Source: Pardosa pseudoannulata (lineage: Eukaryota; Arthropoda; Arachnida; Araneae; Lycosidae). From it: a DNA stretch of 64,000 nt. Below the pieces are notes generated by a model that searched no databases, was not told where the DNA came from, and was given only the letters and a program-made list of their open reading frames with translations. The stretch is taken from the NCBI GenBank assembly GCA_032207245.1, contig CM063505.1:169091390-169155389 (forward strand). The letters are read 5' to 3'. Positions 35,062-47,878 of this stretch are shown one piece after another. A program made the position numbers and the translations under genes. Positions within the stretch are counted from its first letter, which is position 1. Every line of letters starts with the position of its first letter.

Positions 35062-35640
35062 AGTACCTAGAATAGAAATAAAACAAAGAGTAAGGCATAC
35101 ATTTTAGAATTATGTATAAAACAATTTAATCTTTCAAATAAAAGTACTAGTTAATTGATATTCAAAAGAATGCTAAAAAACAAAGATAAGAAATAAAACA
35201 AAGAGTAAAGCATACATTTTAGAATTATGTATAAAAAAATTTAATCTTTCAAATAAAAGTACTAGTTAATTGATATTCAAATGCTAAAAAGCAAAGATAA
35301 GAGAAATAAAACAAAGAGTGAAGTATACATTTTAGAATTATGTATAAAACAATTTAATCTTTCAAATAAAAGTACTAGTTAATTGATATTCAAAAGAATG
35401 CTAAAAAGCAAAGATAAGAGAAATAAAACAAAGAGTAAAGCATACATTTTAGAATTATGTATACAACAATTTAATCTTTCAAATAAAAGTGCTAGTTAAT
35501 TGATATGCAAAAGAATACTAAAAAGCAAAGATAAGAGAAATAAAACAAAGAGTAAAGTATACATTTTAGAATTATGTATAAAACAATTTAATCTTTCAAA
35601 TAAAAGTACTAGTTAATTGATATTCAAAAGAATGTTTAAA
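35062..35640. repeat. About 117-bp tandem array, 5 copies
   Basis: Units run AGAAATAAAACAAAGAGTAAAG, ATACATTTTAGAATTATGTA, TTTAATCTTTCAAATAAAAG, TACTAGTTAATTGATATTC and GCTAAAAAGCAAAGATAAG. Starts fall near 35081, 35196, 35309, 35426 and 35543 (113-117 bp). Copies are nearly identical, so the array is young or homogenised. Confidence 0.93.
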
Positions 35641-37384
35641 AAAATCTTAATGAAAGTATAAACATTTAGAGACATCCAATAATAAATTAATAAAAAATAT
35701 AAAATAATTTAATCTCATAATCAGAAGAAATTTATTTGGACAGAAAATAATTCACCACAACTTGCAGTGAGATTAAATTATGAGTTAATACAATAGAGTA
35801 AATAATGTATACCCATGAAGTTTTATATTAAGATACAGAATTAAAATTAAGCAAAAACTATAAAGAGGAAATTATATACTAATTGACTTAAAATTAAATA
35901 GCAATCAAAAATTAAATATTTTTAAATATTGTGAGCTGCTTTTGATACCAATAAAAACTGAAACAAAAATACTTTCATAATATTGCACTATGATTCTTTT
36001 AAGCAATAAAAAATATTCTGAAAATAACTACAAAACACTGAAACAGAATGAAAGAGAATATTGTATGATAATCATTTTATAAAAGTACCATAAGAATTAA
36101 TATAAATTTTTAAAAATTCCTTTTAGTTCAGAAATTGTTTTCAAATATAAGACTACTTTATAAAAATTAAAGATGTGTGAATATTTTGTAATACATAAAT
36201 AAAGCATCTGTGATAGCAAATAAATGTTGTACTTCTTTTGGCATGAATAAAAGTATTTGTAGTTAATATTAATTCTGTTTTAAATTAAATGTATTCTTAA
36301 AAATTGCTCAAAATTCTAATAAACATAATCTCCAATTTATTAACATTAATACGGCTTAGAAAGGAAATGTTATCATTAGGTATATTCGTATTGGTTGTAT
36401 TATGTATTATTATATCAGGTTTATATCAGGGTATATTTGTATCATATTATTATATAAGAAGAGGGGGTTCACCCCTCAAAATTTTTTTATTTGTTTTAAC
36501 GAATATTCTCATTTTTGATATAATAGTCTTAATCTGTAAAATATATGCTGTGTGATTATTTGCCATGTGGTGCCATCCATTTTTTTTTTTGTGTGTGTGT
36601 GTGTGTAATCTTTCTGAAAACACCATTTTCTTTCAAAAAATGGGGGTTTTGTGAAGATCGCCAAGAAAAAACATGGGGGACAGAAGTGGTATGGATATCA
36701 CATTAGTTCCACATTAATTATTTTAAATTCTGATTCCCTATAAAACTAAATGCTCATCTTCATTCTTATATAAAGATTTAGAAAAATGGATTAAGTTACC
36801 TTTAGTCTAAATTTTTTTCCTATTTAAATACCATAGTTAATTTAAATAAAATAACAAACAGTTTAATTAATCACATATATATATTATTTAAAACACAAAA
36901 CGAGAGAAATATTAATAAAATATTTAATAAATGATATAAGCTAAAACTTAAAATTATAGCTACTTAACCTAATTTAAATACTGATAAACTAGTAAGCTAA
37001 ACATATGGTAGAATCTTGTGATATAATAGTAGAAATCTTATTGCAAAGAAAATTCTGAAGAAATCTTCAAAATATGATAAACAAGTCTTTTACATTAAAA
37101 AAATGAATTCCAGCCTGCATATGAATTCCAAATATATATAAAACTAAAAAATGTACCTTCTTACCTTACTTCAATTCATAAATTAAATACACTTAAAACA
37201 AAATAAACAGCTAGTACAATTTTGTAACCTAAAAAATTTCAATTTATAAAATGACTAAATGTACATAATTCATACCCTAGGTGTAAAAATAAATGTCATG
37301 GTCAGACTTTATTCTTTTTAGTAAGGTCAATGATGAGAAAAATTATTTCAGTACAACATTGAAAGATAATGTAATCAACAGAAC
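35641..37384. other. AT-rich, nothing recognised
   Basis: Includes a short GAGGGGGTTCACCCCTC hairpin near 36461 and a (TG) run at 36591-36606. The open frame 36304-36555 is hydrophobic but shows no family motif or gene context. Confidence 0.5.
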
Positions 37385-38096
37385 CAGGCTTGCAACTGCT
37401 GAGGTGCTTTCAAAAAATTGAGAAAAGTGACAAATAATACAGAATAAGTGACTAAACATTGAAAAGAAAAGCAGTTTTTTTTCTCCTCTTGATTACAGAT
37501 GTTATTATTGAGATTCTTCTATTTATTTTAACTCTAAATCAAATACAAACTATACTACCGTCAAATACAAAAAAGATTAAAAATTTTGTTTAACACAACT
37601 CAACATTGCTTTTTATTCAAGAAAATCTATAAAGTAGATTTGAATACATACAATACATTAATTTTATAATCACAATTTTCTGCATACATTAATGATGTTT
37701 TGAAATGTGTACATAGCTAGATTAGAGTATTTAAACAAAATTGTGAAGAAAAAGAAAAAGAGAAATGTGTGCTTTGACGTAAATTACTTCAATGTATTAA
37801 ATGCACATTTCAGTACAAATGTAGATTTTAGGAACTTTAAGACTTTTTAAAATCACTAAATTCTGGAAACCATATGACTAATTACATTTTAATAAGAAAA
37901 ATAAGATTAGAGCATCACATTTTTGGTCTTTTATTAAAACATTTTATTATTAATTCAGATTTTCTTTTTTCAACAACAGACTTTTGCTGTGTTACACCAT
38001 GAAAAAAGTGACTAAATATGACTGTTTGCTTAAAAAAGTGATCAATTCTAAAAAAAAGTGACTAAAGGTGAGAAAAGTGACAGAATTACAAGTCTG
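37385..38096. mobile_element. Possible hAT-type element
   Basis: Left CAGGCTTGCAACT and reversed right CAGACTTGTAATT share 10 of 13 bases, and both subterminal parts are rich in AAAAGTGAC motifs. A matching 8-bp duplication could not be found, so the call is tentative. Confidence 0.42.
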
Positions 38097-39894
38097 CAGA
38101 GCTTACTAATAAAAAAGGAACCTTTCATTAATTCTAAAAATCGTAACAAAAAATTGTTAAATTTATAAAGTAAGCTTTTAATTATTACTATTACTGAATA
38201 GTGGTTAAAGTACAGGAAAAAATAATATGATTTAGGTAAACAGCACAAAATGTATTCCGTATTTAACAATTAAATGCAAAACATTTAACAGAAGTCAAAC
38301 ATTTTTCAGAATGAACAGGAAAAAAAATATGAAAGTAAAATACATATAAATAAGTTTATAGTACTTAATGAGTTGTAAGGTTAAAACTAAAGGAACATTC
38401 TTAAACAGTTCAAGAATGAAAATTTACAGAAAGTAAACATCAGGGTAAATCGATTGCCTTCCACAGGTTAAATCTTTTATCAATTAATGTACACTGCATG
38501 CATAACTCTAGAAATTTATTTCTGCCTTAAGTATAAAACTGCTGTAAATAAATAAACATATTATAATACTAATTAAAACATATTTTTCCTTAGAATTTAA
38601 ATACAAAAATAAATAAAATAAATATGCCCATCAACCAAACAACGAGTAAAGGAAACTGAAGTCTGAGGCAACATTATGTACTTTTAATAAGATCAAAATA
38701 AACATATGATAAATAATATTCGATTCTTATTAAAAACGACTGAATCATGCAACGAGTAAGATTCGATTAATTACGATCGAATAAGGCCAATGAGTCAAAT
38801 ACAATATTAACTTTAACAAAAAATAACTTAAGTAGTGCTGCCATCTATTGTTCATTAAAATAACAAATTTAATTATTGGAAAAAGTGCATAAGTAAAATT
38901 AGTATAAAAAGTAAAATATAAGATTTAAAAAAATGTTCAGTTAGTATAGCTATTTGACTGTATACAAGCTTTTATAAATAAAATAAAAAATAAGTCTGTT
39001 GATAAAATTAAGGCTTCCATTTACGAAAACTAACGTATCACTGCAATTATTCTGATACAAAATTTATTTTAACAAAAGAAACGTATTAATGAAAGAAAAA
39101 AATTAGTAAGTAGGGTAATAAAGAATACTTTTAAAGATAAATAACTGAAGCAAAATTATCAATAAAAATAAAAGACTTTTATAAGTTTTAGAAATTTTTT
39201 TTCTTTAAATTTGTTTTACAAGAGTGTTAGAAATAAATAAAATTAAAATTGAAGTTCAAAAATAAGCTAAGTTAGAAAAAAAAAAAAAAGACATCAATAA
39301 GAACACTATTTCTATATGTGGATAGACGTCTATTTTTCATGATAAACTAAAGACTTATAAATAAAATTCATTAGTATACAACAATACTTAGAATGTATTG
39401 ATATGCATGATTAAAACTATACTTCCTGTATAAAATAAACTATGAAAGTCGATAAAAAAAAAATTACTCATTATAAAAATAACCAAATAATGAAAGGAAA
39501 AGCTTGCATTTGATCGTATCAGAAATCTTTCTCCTTCTAAACAATATATACCCTAAAAGTATCAGCTTTTAAAAAAAAAAAAAAAAAATTAATAATGGAA
39601 ATATTTTAAACGTTTTCGTATGCATAAAATTTATGTATAATTGGTCTACAGCTTATTGGTTTTCAGAAGAATACTAATAGCCTTGAAAATCATCTTGGAA
39701 AGGATTTTTTGTGAATCATCAAAATGCTTTTGTTGAATGAAATTTGCTTTGTACTACTAGTTTTTAAGTAGCTGTAAAAACGTAACTATCAAAAAACCCA
39801 TTAGTAAGAATTTCTGCGAAATATAAATTAAATTTATTAATTGTAAGAGACGCTATCTGATTCCGGTCATGTAACTTAAAAATGAAGCGCATTT
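38097..39894. other. AT-rich, nothing recognised
   Basis: No exon, RNA gene or element end seen. A patch at 38700-38860 is slightly richer in CG (CAACGAGTAAG, ATTACGATCGAATAAGG). Confidence 0.5.
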
Positions 39895-40830
39895 GATATG
39901 ATAAACAACCTTCTTTACTACAGATTCAAACTCCCATCTATAAATCTGAAGCATTTGATTACATTAAAAATAGATTCTTGTGCTAAATTTTGAATGCTAA
40001 ACATATAAAACATTTTATAGTGTTTTTCTCATTTTAATGTTTGCTTTAATGCAACAATGCAGTATGCTAACCCACGACATGCCGATTCACTCCCATAAAA
40101 CTATCAACCAAACTGCCTTTTATAAAACTGCTTGAAATGTTTGATTACTTTAGAAATAGTTTCTTGTGCTAAATTTTGAACGCTAAACATATAAAACATT
40201 TTATGATGTTTCTCTGATTTAGATGTTTCTTTTTAGCAACAATGCAGTATGCTAACCCACGACATGCCGATTCACTCCCATAAAGCTATTAATCAAACTG
40301 CCTTTTATAAAACTGCTTGAAATGTTTGATTACTTTAGAAATAGTTTCTTGTGCTAAATTTTGAACGCTAAACATATAAAACATTTTATGATGTTTCTCT
40401 GATTTAGATGTTTCTTTTTAGCAACAATGCAGTATGCTAACCCACGACATGCCGATTCACTCCCATAAAGCTATTAATCAAACTGCCTTTTATAAAACTG
40501 CTTGAAATGTTTGATTACTTTAGAAATAGTTTCTTGTGCTAAATTTTGAACGCTAAACATAAAATATTTTATGGTGTTTTCCGTATTTAAATGTTTGCTT
40601 TAAAGCAACAATGCATTATGCAAACCCACGACATGCCCATTCACTCTAATGAAACAATCGAACCAAACTTCCATTTATAAAACTGCTTGAAGCGTTTGAT
40701 TACTTTAGAAATAGTTTATTGTTCTAAACTTTGAACTCTAAACGTATAAAATACTTTTTAATGTTTCGCTGATTTAAATAAATGTTTAATAGCAACAATT
40801 CAGTATCGCATATTCTTCCTAAAGTAGAAC
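39895..40830. repeat. 185-bp tandem array, 5 copies
   Basis: The GCAACAATGCAGTATGC tag recurs near 40051, 40236, 40421, 40604 and 40792 (183-188 bp). The second and third units (about 40132-40316 and 40317-40501) look identical by eye, while the outer ones are diverged, which suggests recent duplication or conversion in the centre. Confidence 0.93.
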
Positions 40831-41032
40831 CCTTTTTTAATTAAATATTTATACTACACATACTATTTGACACGCATGCAAATATTAAGCCTTTATTTGC
40901 TTCAAAAAATATTATTATACCTTAAAATGAACTGCCTAAAAGTTAAAGAAAAGAAACATATATTAATGTTTACGATAGTTCTAAATCACATATATCTTGT
41001 TCCAGAAAGAACAAAAGAAAACAAAGAACGAA

Positions 41033-41090
41033 AGAAAAATACACAACACCCAGGACACCAGAAAGTTTCCTGGGTGTTGTGTATTTTTCT
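41033..41090. repeat. Perfect 23-bp inverted repeat with 12-nt loop
   Basis: The arm AGAAAAATACACAACACCCA then GGA (41033-41055) is the exact reverse complement of 41068-41090. The loop is CACCAGAAAGTT. The stem is long, perfect and GC-richer than the surroundings. It could be a foldback remnant or a small-RNA hairpin. Confidence 0.85.
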
Positions 41091-41884
41091 ACCTTCTGTT
41101 GGTACACCTCAACTCCACTTTGTTTTGCTACTTCTTCTGTATGTAAGCTCTATAGAGAAAGTGCATGTTTGTAAACAAATATGGGTGCTGACTACAACTC
41201 AACTTTTCACTGGCAAAACATTGCTTGTTTTTATTGTATCTTATGAACTTCGATATGGATCACGTATACAATAAAAGTAAATTTTATTTAAGAGAAGGGG
41301 AAGGAAACATCAGAAACTTGCCAAGTAAATCAAAATAGTTTTTTTTTAGCACTTACAAAATTATGTATTTTATTTCTTAAATTAAACACTTTACACAGTA
41401 CTATTAAGTATCATGATCAAAATATGACTACTTTAATTATGTTAACAGGCACAATAAACTATTGCATAAATAAGAATCTAATAAAAATGTGCAAAACCTG
41501 ATTATTTTAAAAACAAAAAAAAATTACATTTATAGGTACAGTACTTCTCACAAAAGCATACAAAATACATTAAAAATATGAAAAAAAAACTTAGTAATAA
41601 TAAAAAAATTCTTAGAGCATAATAATTTTATATAATCTATTACATTACAGTAAAGTTAACGTTTTATTACCATTCTGAAAATGTTTGAGCAAATTCTTGA
41701 AGAAAAACTTAGAGTCCAGTCTTGCCATTTCAAAGCTTTTATCCAAAGCAATCTTTAGTAGTAGGATTTTTAGGAAAGCAATAAAATCCAATATTTTCAC
41801 CTTTTTTTTTTTGAAACGCTTAGTACAGCCATACATATGCTTGTTACCATTTTCAGGTAGTTGACAAAACTAAAACCCCAATAA

Positions 41885-42015
41885 CAAACACAATCCGTAG
41901 GAAATTCAAATGTTCTGCCAACGAGGAAGGTGAGTTGCAATTTTCGCTGCACCTGACGTCATGCGCACATTCTCTATTCGATCCGGAATCCATCATGTAA
42001 CGTGCTTTCTATGCT
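41885..42015. promoter_or_regulatory. CG-richer patch with CRE palindrome, possible promoter or first exon
   Basis: Within long AT-rich flanks this patch holds a consensus CRE (TGACGTCA, near 41956) and several CG sites (GCGCAC, TTCGATCCGG, CTCGATAAAG). On the + strand AACGAGGAAG|GTGAGT near 41923 is an excellent splice donor. On the - strand a 47-codon frame opens at an ATGATG near 41997. Which strand is used, if any, cannot be decided. Confidence 0.3.
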
Positions 42016-42280
42016 CTCGATAAAGTATTAAAAAAACAAAAACATAGCACTGGGCCACTAGAAGTGATTGGCAGAAAAAAAAAGATTCCGTAATGTTTCA
42101 TGAAAAAGCAAATCTTTGCCATAGGTATGTTTAGAATAATAAGTTTAGATAGTTTAGGCCTTTTAACATTAAACTAATTATTTTTAGAAAATTCCTCATC
42201 AAACAGAAATTTGGATTAAATCAGGGTTCGCAATAAACGAATTTGGCAATAGTAGCATTTTTGAGACACTTACTATATGC

Positions 42281-43051
42281 CAGGGGTGGCCAAGACGTCG
42301 ACCGCGAAGACATTTTAGGTAGTCCGCGAGACCATCCCGATAATGATCTCGGATATTAACAATTCAATTTATGATTTATGACATAGAATTAATGAATTAT
42401 TTAAAATAAAAAATTACTACAGTTTACGCTTTAAAACCTAAAACAAACTGTGTAAAATAATACAATGAATTTGTCGTTTTACAGTGTTAAATAAAAAACA
42501 ACTTGACAAAGTACGATGCTTAGATTATAATATAATCGAATCAGTACCATAAAATCATTATATGGTACTGATTCGATATACTATACACACCGCGGTTTTT
42601 GTCGCAAAACTTGGCGACTTTTCGGGCGATGTCTGAAGTCGCTGGAGACATTTGGCGACTTTAAGCTTTCGAAGCTTTTTGGAGCTTTGTAGTGGCAACC
42701 CTGGTTCGTTAACAGATGAACATTTAATTTCGTGTTTACTCATTTGCAATAAGCTCGTGCCAGCCACAATATGATAAACTTGTCGCAGATATACAGTGCC
42801 AAATTTCAACTAAACGAAGTGAATAGGATGGTCAATTTTGGATATATGAATACTTTGATTATTTTCGTCAGTAAATTTTTATTTTGTAAATATTAATATT
42901 AAGTTTTCTTAGAAAAATTTACCATTTTTTCTTGTTACCGAAAATAAATATATAAACATGTAAGTTACGTTAATTTAGCTCTGGCATTGGTAGACCTTCG
43001 ATTTTTTAAATGTGGAGTAGACCACGGATCACAAAAGTTTGGCCACCCCTG
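42281..43051. mobile_element. hAT-type element, 771 bp
   Basis: Both ends are CAGGGGTGGCCAA, a perfect 13-bp inverted repeat. The 8-bp flanks CTATATGC (42273-42280) and ATATATGC (43052-43059) differ at one base. The right subterminal part reads GATCCGTGGTCTACTCC when reversed, typical of hAT non-autonomous elements. It contains a hairpin at 42536-42576 and no transposase. Confidence 0.95.
42536..42576. repeat. Perfect 16-bp hairpin inside the hAT element
   Basis: TCGAATCAGTACCATA and TATGGTACTGATTCGA are exact reverse complements around a 9-nt loop. Confidence 0.85.
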
Positions 43052-43149
43052 ATATATGCGATAGTTCAGTATTTCTGACTTGAATCTGTTAGGTAATATT
43101 GATGTTTTTCCTATTTAACTTCCTTCTGTTTGTTTCAAAAGTAGTGACG

Positions 43150-43910
43150 AATGATGGTGGTTGAGTAGCTAAGACATTGACTTGATCCATATATCATCTT
43201 GTAAGCATGGATGTTTGTCCCAGGTGCTCTTTTTAGTCTCAAGTGTTTAAAAATAATCATCGATGAGGAGTAATATCCCCAGTATGTAATTTCTTTAACT
43301 TTTACTATTAACTAAAATTAGGTTCTAGATCACAATTAAGGACGATCAGAAAAGTGCTGATGACACTGAAGTACCAGTATTTTAAGTTATACAGTGCTTT
43401 ATTTTTACGAATTTAATGTTTAATATTTTTATTTCCTGTTTTAAGCGAGATGAAGACAGAGAAAAGTTGCCAAACAGTGGTAATGCGTATATTGGGCGTA
43501 TTATTATCGCCAGTATGTAATTTCTTTAACTTTTACTATTATTAAATAGCGGGTGTGAGGGGATGGTGAATTAATAATAACTAGTAATATATGTGAAGAA
43601 CACATTTAATATTACATAAAATCCAAAGAGAGAACGCAGCAACGTGCGTCATGTTTACCATCTTAACATCGAACTGTAAGCCTACAACCATTGCCAAAAC
43701 AGAATAGTACAATACTGATGCTGCCACATAACAATTAATGTCAGTTAAATCATAACAACTGTTAACTGAAATTCGGTTCTAGGCCTCAATTAAGGACGAT
43801 CAGAAAAGTGCTGATGACACTGAAGTACCAGTATTTTAAGCTATACAGTACTTTATTTTACGAATTTAATGTTTAATATCATTTTTATCTCCTGTTTTAC
43901 GCAATGGAGT
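43150..43910. repeat. 135-bp direct repeat (two copies) with degenerate SINE-like sequence
   Basis: The segment TTAAGGACGATCAGAAAAGT followed by GCTGATGACACTGAAGTACC occurs at about 43319-43455 and 43772-43905, offset 452 bp. A smaller repeat, AGTATGTAATTTCTTTAACT, occurs near 43279 and 43511. The preceding GATGGTGGTTGAGTAGCTAAG is A-box-like but no clean B box follows. Probably two copies of one dispersed repeat. Confidence 0.6.
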
Positions 43911-45123
<1,213 letters not shown>

Positions 45124-45716
45124 AATGTAAATCCCACGATCCAGACATTTCGCATCGTTCATATGTTATATAATCTGTTCTGCAGTCAGCGCACAGCTTA
45201 CCTTTCTAAAAATATCTCGAAAAGCCGAACTTTGATCTATAGAACAAAGGTTACTAATTCCTCTCGCTGCATTCATTAGATTTTAATCCTCTGGCGACGC
45301 CTTGATCGATAAATGGAATATCGCTCCCCGTGTACGAACGCAGACAATTAACAACCCAAAATATTTCTCTTTGTTTTTATTTTACAAGATTGAAAACCTG
45401 TAAAGACCAGCTAAAATATTGGTGCAAAAGCCAAAAAGTAGTGAATAAAGTAAGCAATTAAGGCGATAGATCATCTTTAACACTAGATTGGCCAAGGAAG
45501 TCATTTTTGTCGTGTAGATCTCATTAAAGTTAGGTAATTTTGCCTGTGATCAAATATAATGGTTAATATTTGGTTAGTCTATGACTAAAATTTATTTGTA
45601 TTGCGTTCTGTAGATTATTAAAGTTTTACATTCAACCACAGGTTCTGAGAGACAACAGACTAAATTTTAAAAATTAATAAACTAATTAAAAGTTGGTAAA
45701 ATAAATATTACATACT

Positions 45717-45965
45717 TGTTGCGATGTGGTTAATTAAGCGAATGAAAACACTTCTTTTCAAACACAAAAAAACTTATTTTATACAACACAAAAACAAGTA
45801 TGACATAAAAATGTGCATGTGCGAAACAAAATGAAAAACGGACAGCATGCCAGCTGCCGTGCGGATGCGTACTCGATGTGTAGTGCAACTACTAGAAATT
45901 TCTGAATAGCGCCGAAAACGAATCACAGAAAAGTTTAGTTGTTTTGTTCCGGATGTACCGGAACA
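45717..45965 (-). repeat. 3' LTR of the BEL/Pao element
   Basis: 249 bp, TG...CA ends on either strand. Its first 130 bp (- strand) match the truncated LTR at 47091-47221 with few differences. The remaining part holds TTGTATAAAATAAG on the - strand, a likely TATA box and polyadenylation signal. Confidence 0.9.
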
Positions 45966-45985
45966 TACTCCCACTCTATCAGGCA

Positions 45986-47090
45986 TTAGTCCCGATATAT
46001 GAGCAAAAGAGCTAATTTATGAATGTTTCTTTTGAAAACAGAGTTCTTGGTTTTAATCGTGGCTACGCGAACCAGTCCGTCTGTACCACGATGAAGTTCC
46101 ACCACTTGTCCTATTGGCCAAGAACCTGGAAGATAACCATCATCTAATAGCAGAACGATGTCCCCAATTTTTAAATTGGGCCGAGTGTCCTTCCATTTCT
46201 TCCTAGATTGCAGAGAGAATAGATAGGCTTTGGTCCATGATTTGTAGAAGTCTTTCCGCATCTTTTGAAGGAGATCCCACCTATTCCGTATATTGGCAGG
46301 ACTAGTAAGAGGTAGGTGAGAGGATCACGTCTCCTGTAAGAAAGTGTGAAGGAGTGAGAATATTAATACAATCAATGTCGGTATTGTTTACACTACATAA
46401 TGGACGAGAATTTAAAATGGCTTCAATCTGAGCCAATAGAGTTGTCAATTCTTCGAAAGTAAGTATAGTTTCACCGATGACTCTTTTACAGTGATATTTG
46501 GTAGATTTAATTGCAGCCTCCCAAATCCCTCCAAAGTGAGGAGATGCTGGAGGTATAAAAGTGCTATTCTATTGATGCTTGAGTCAAATGATGAGCAACG
46601 GCTTCGTTCTTAGGAAGTGAAGCCCACAATCGTTGTATCTCGCTGAACTTTCGGTTAGCCCCAACAAAGTTTGTTGCATTGTCGCTGTAAATGTGACGTG
46701 GAGCTCCTCGTCTAGCACTAAAACGGCGCAATGCCGCTAAGAATGCATCAGCGGTTAAATCGCTGACCGCCTCGATGTGTAGCGCCTTAGTAGCGAAACA
46801 AATAAATAGAGCAGTGTAACCCTTGGTTGATTTTGCTCCACGACCATTATTGAATTTGATTGAAATATGACCAGCATAATCTACTCCGCTGTTGAAGAAA
46901 GGCCTCTCGAGTGTTACTAGATGCTTCGGCAGATTACCCATAAGCTGGGATGCAGTGGAAGCTTTAAATTTGAAGCATTTGATGCATTTGTGAACACACT
47001 TATTAATAAGCCTTTTTCCACCAATGATCCAATATGATTGTTTGATAATGTGGGACAGTAATGAACACGCTCAAGAATTCCAATTTTGAT
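45986..47090 (-). pseudogene. BEL/Pao integrase remnant with stop and frameshift
   Basis: On the - strand, from high to low coordinates, there is a zinc-binding C-X2-C segment (KCVHKCIKCFKFK, near 46975), then QLMGNLPKHLV. The integrase core follows with its first aspartate (NSGVDYAGHI), its second (HIYSDNATNFVGA) and, after a break, the glutamate (GGIWEAA). Last comes the C-terminal domain typical of BEL/Pao integrases (GDIVLLLDDGYLPGSWPIG). The break near 46564 combines an in-frame TAG, where the family has a tryptophan, with a one-base shift. All three catalytic acids can be seen, but in two frames. Nothing upstream of the zinc-binding part remains. Confidence 0.92.
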
Positions 47091-47221
47091 AAAACGGACA
47101 GCATGCCAGCTGCCGTGTGGATGCGTACTCGATGTGTAGTGCAACTACTAGAAAGTTCTGAATAGCGCCGAAAACGAATCACAGAAAAGTTTAGTTGTTT
47201 TGTTCTGGATGCACCGGAACA
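47091..47221 (-). repeat. Truncated 5' LTR of the BEL/Pao element
   Basis: 131 bp matching the first half of the 3' LTR (- strand), starting TGTTCCGGTGCATCC and broken off at GTCCGTTTT, where integrase sequence begins. Confidence 0.9.
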
Positions 47222-47878
47222 ATACTTAAATAAACACATAACAAAGTTGTTAGTTTTAAATCAAAAATAAGAAAATTTATTGTTATACTATCTATAGATG
47301 TACAAAAATTTGATTCAAACTTCAAAAAAATTGCCTTTTCAATTTTTATATTATGTGACACCTTATCTAAAATTCAATATTAATCGTATGCTAAACATTT
47401 TATAGAAGAAGAGAAGACCTAATTAGAAGAAGAGAGAAGAGAAGAGATAACCATAGAAGAAGAGAGAGGACCTAATTCCAAATTCAAGTTTTTATAACAA
47501 GTACCTTTGTGGATCTGTAAAAGGGATACGCATCTGTAGGGCTGTGCAGAAGGATTTAGACCTCTTTTCTTCTACTCTCGATTGGTGGGATGACAATGCT
47601 GACTCCAGTCTCACCACTAGTCGGAAGCCTTCTAAATAATTGAGGGATTCTGAGAGGCTGCGACTTGGTTCCGAACTCTGCTCTCCAACTCCCAAACACT
47701 TAAACTCTAATTGTGTTCTCCAACTCCCGAAGTCTGAACTCCAACAACCTTCTTTCTTTTTCTTATTTTCATCTCTGTCTTTTCCTATTTTTCTTGCTCC
47801 AGTCAACAGAGCTGTACATAATCATTGGTCTCCCTTTCCCCGCCTTTAAACCGCAAACATGTGGAACAGATGGGGAAC
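47222..47878. other. Unassigned, with purine-rich stretch
   Basis: GA-rich AGAAGAGA repeats occupy about 47405-47475. The rest (47490-47878) is GC-richer than average and contains CCAACTCCC repeated twice, but no coding family or LTR end could be fixed. Confidence 0.45.

Larger units (their letters stand above)
45717..47221 (-). mobile_element. BEL/Pao-type LTR retrotransposon, deleted copy with target duplication
   Basis: A full LTR (45717-45965, TGTTGCG...CCGGAACA on the + strand) and a truncated LTR (47091-47221) enclose integrase sequence read on the - strand. The 5-bp duplication ATACT flanks the whole at 45712-45716 and 47222-47226, as for the BEL/Pao group. A purine-rich tract (GAGTGGGAGTA on the - strand) lies right before the 3' LTR. 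The 3' part of the 5' LTR, the gag region, protease, reverse transcriptase and RNase H are all gone. The deletion joins the LTR to pol at AAAACGG. This copy cannot replicate. Confidence 0.93.

Noticed and set aside
36304..36555. 83-codon hydrophobic open frame
   Set aside because: Leucine/isoleucine-rich frames arise readily in AT-rich DNA; no start context, no neighbours and no family signature.
40867..41274. 135-codon open frame spanning the 23-bp hairpin
   Set aside because: The frame runs through both arms of an inverted repeat and gives no recognisable domain; treated as chance.
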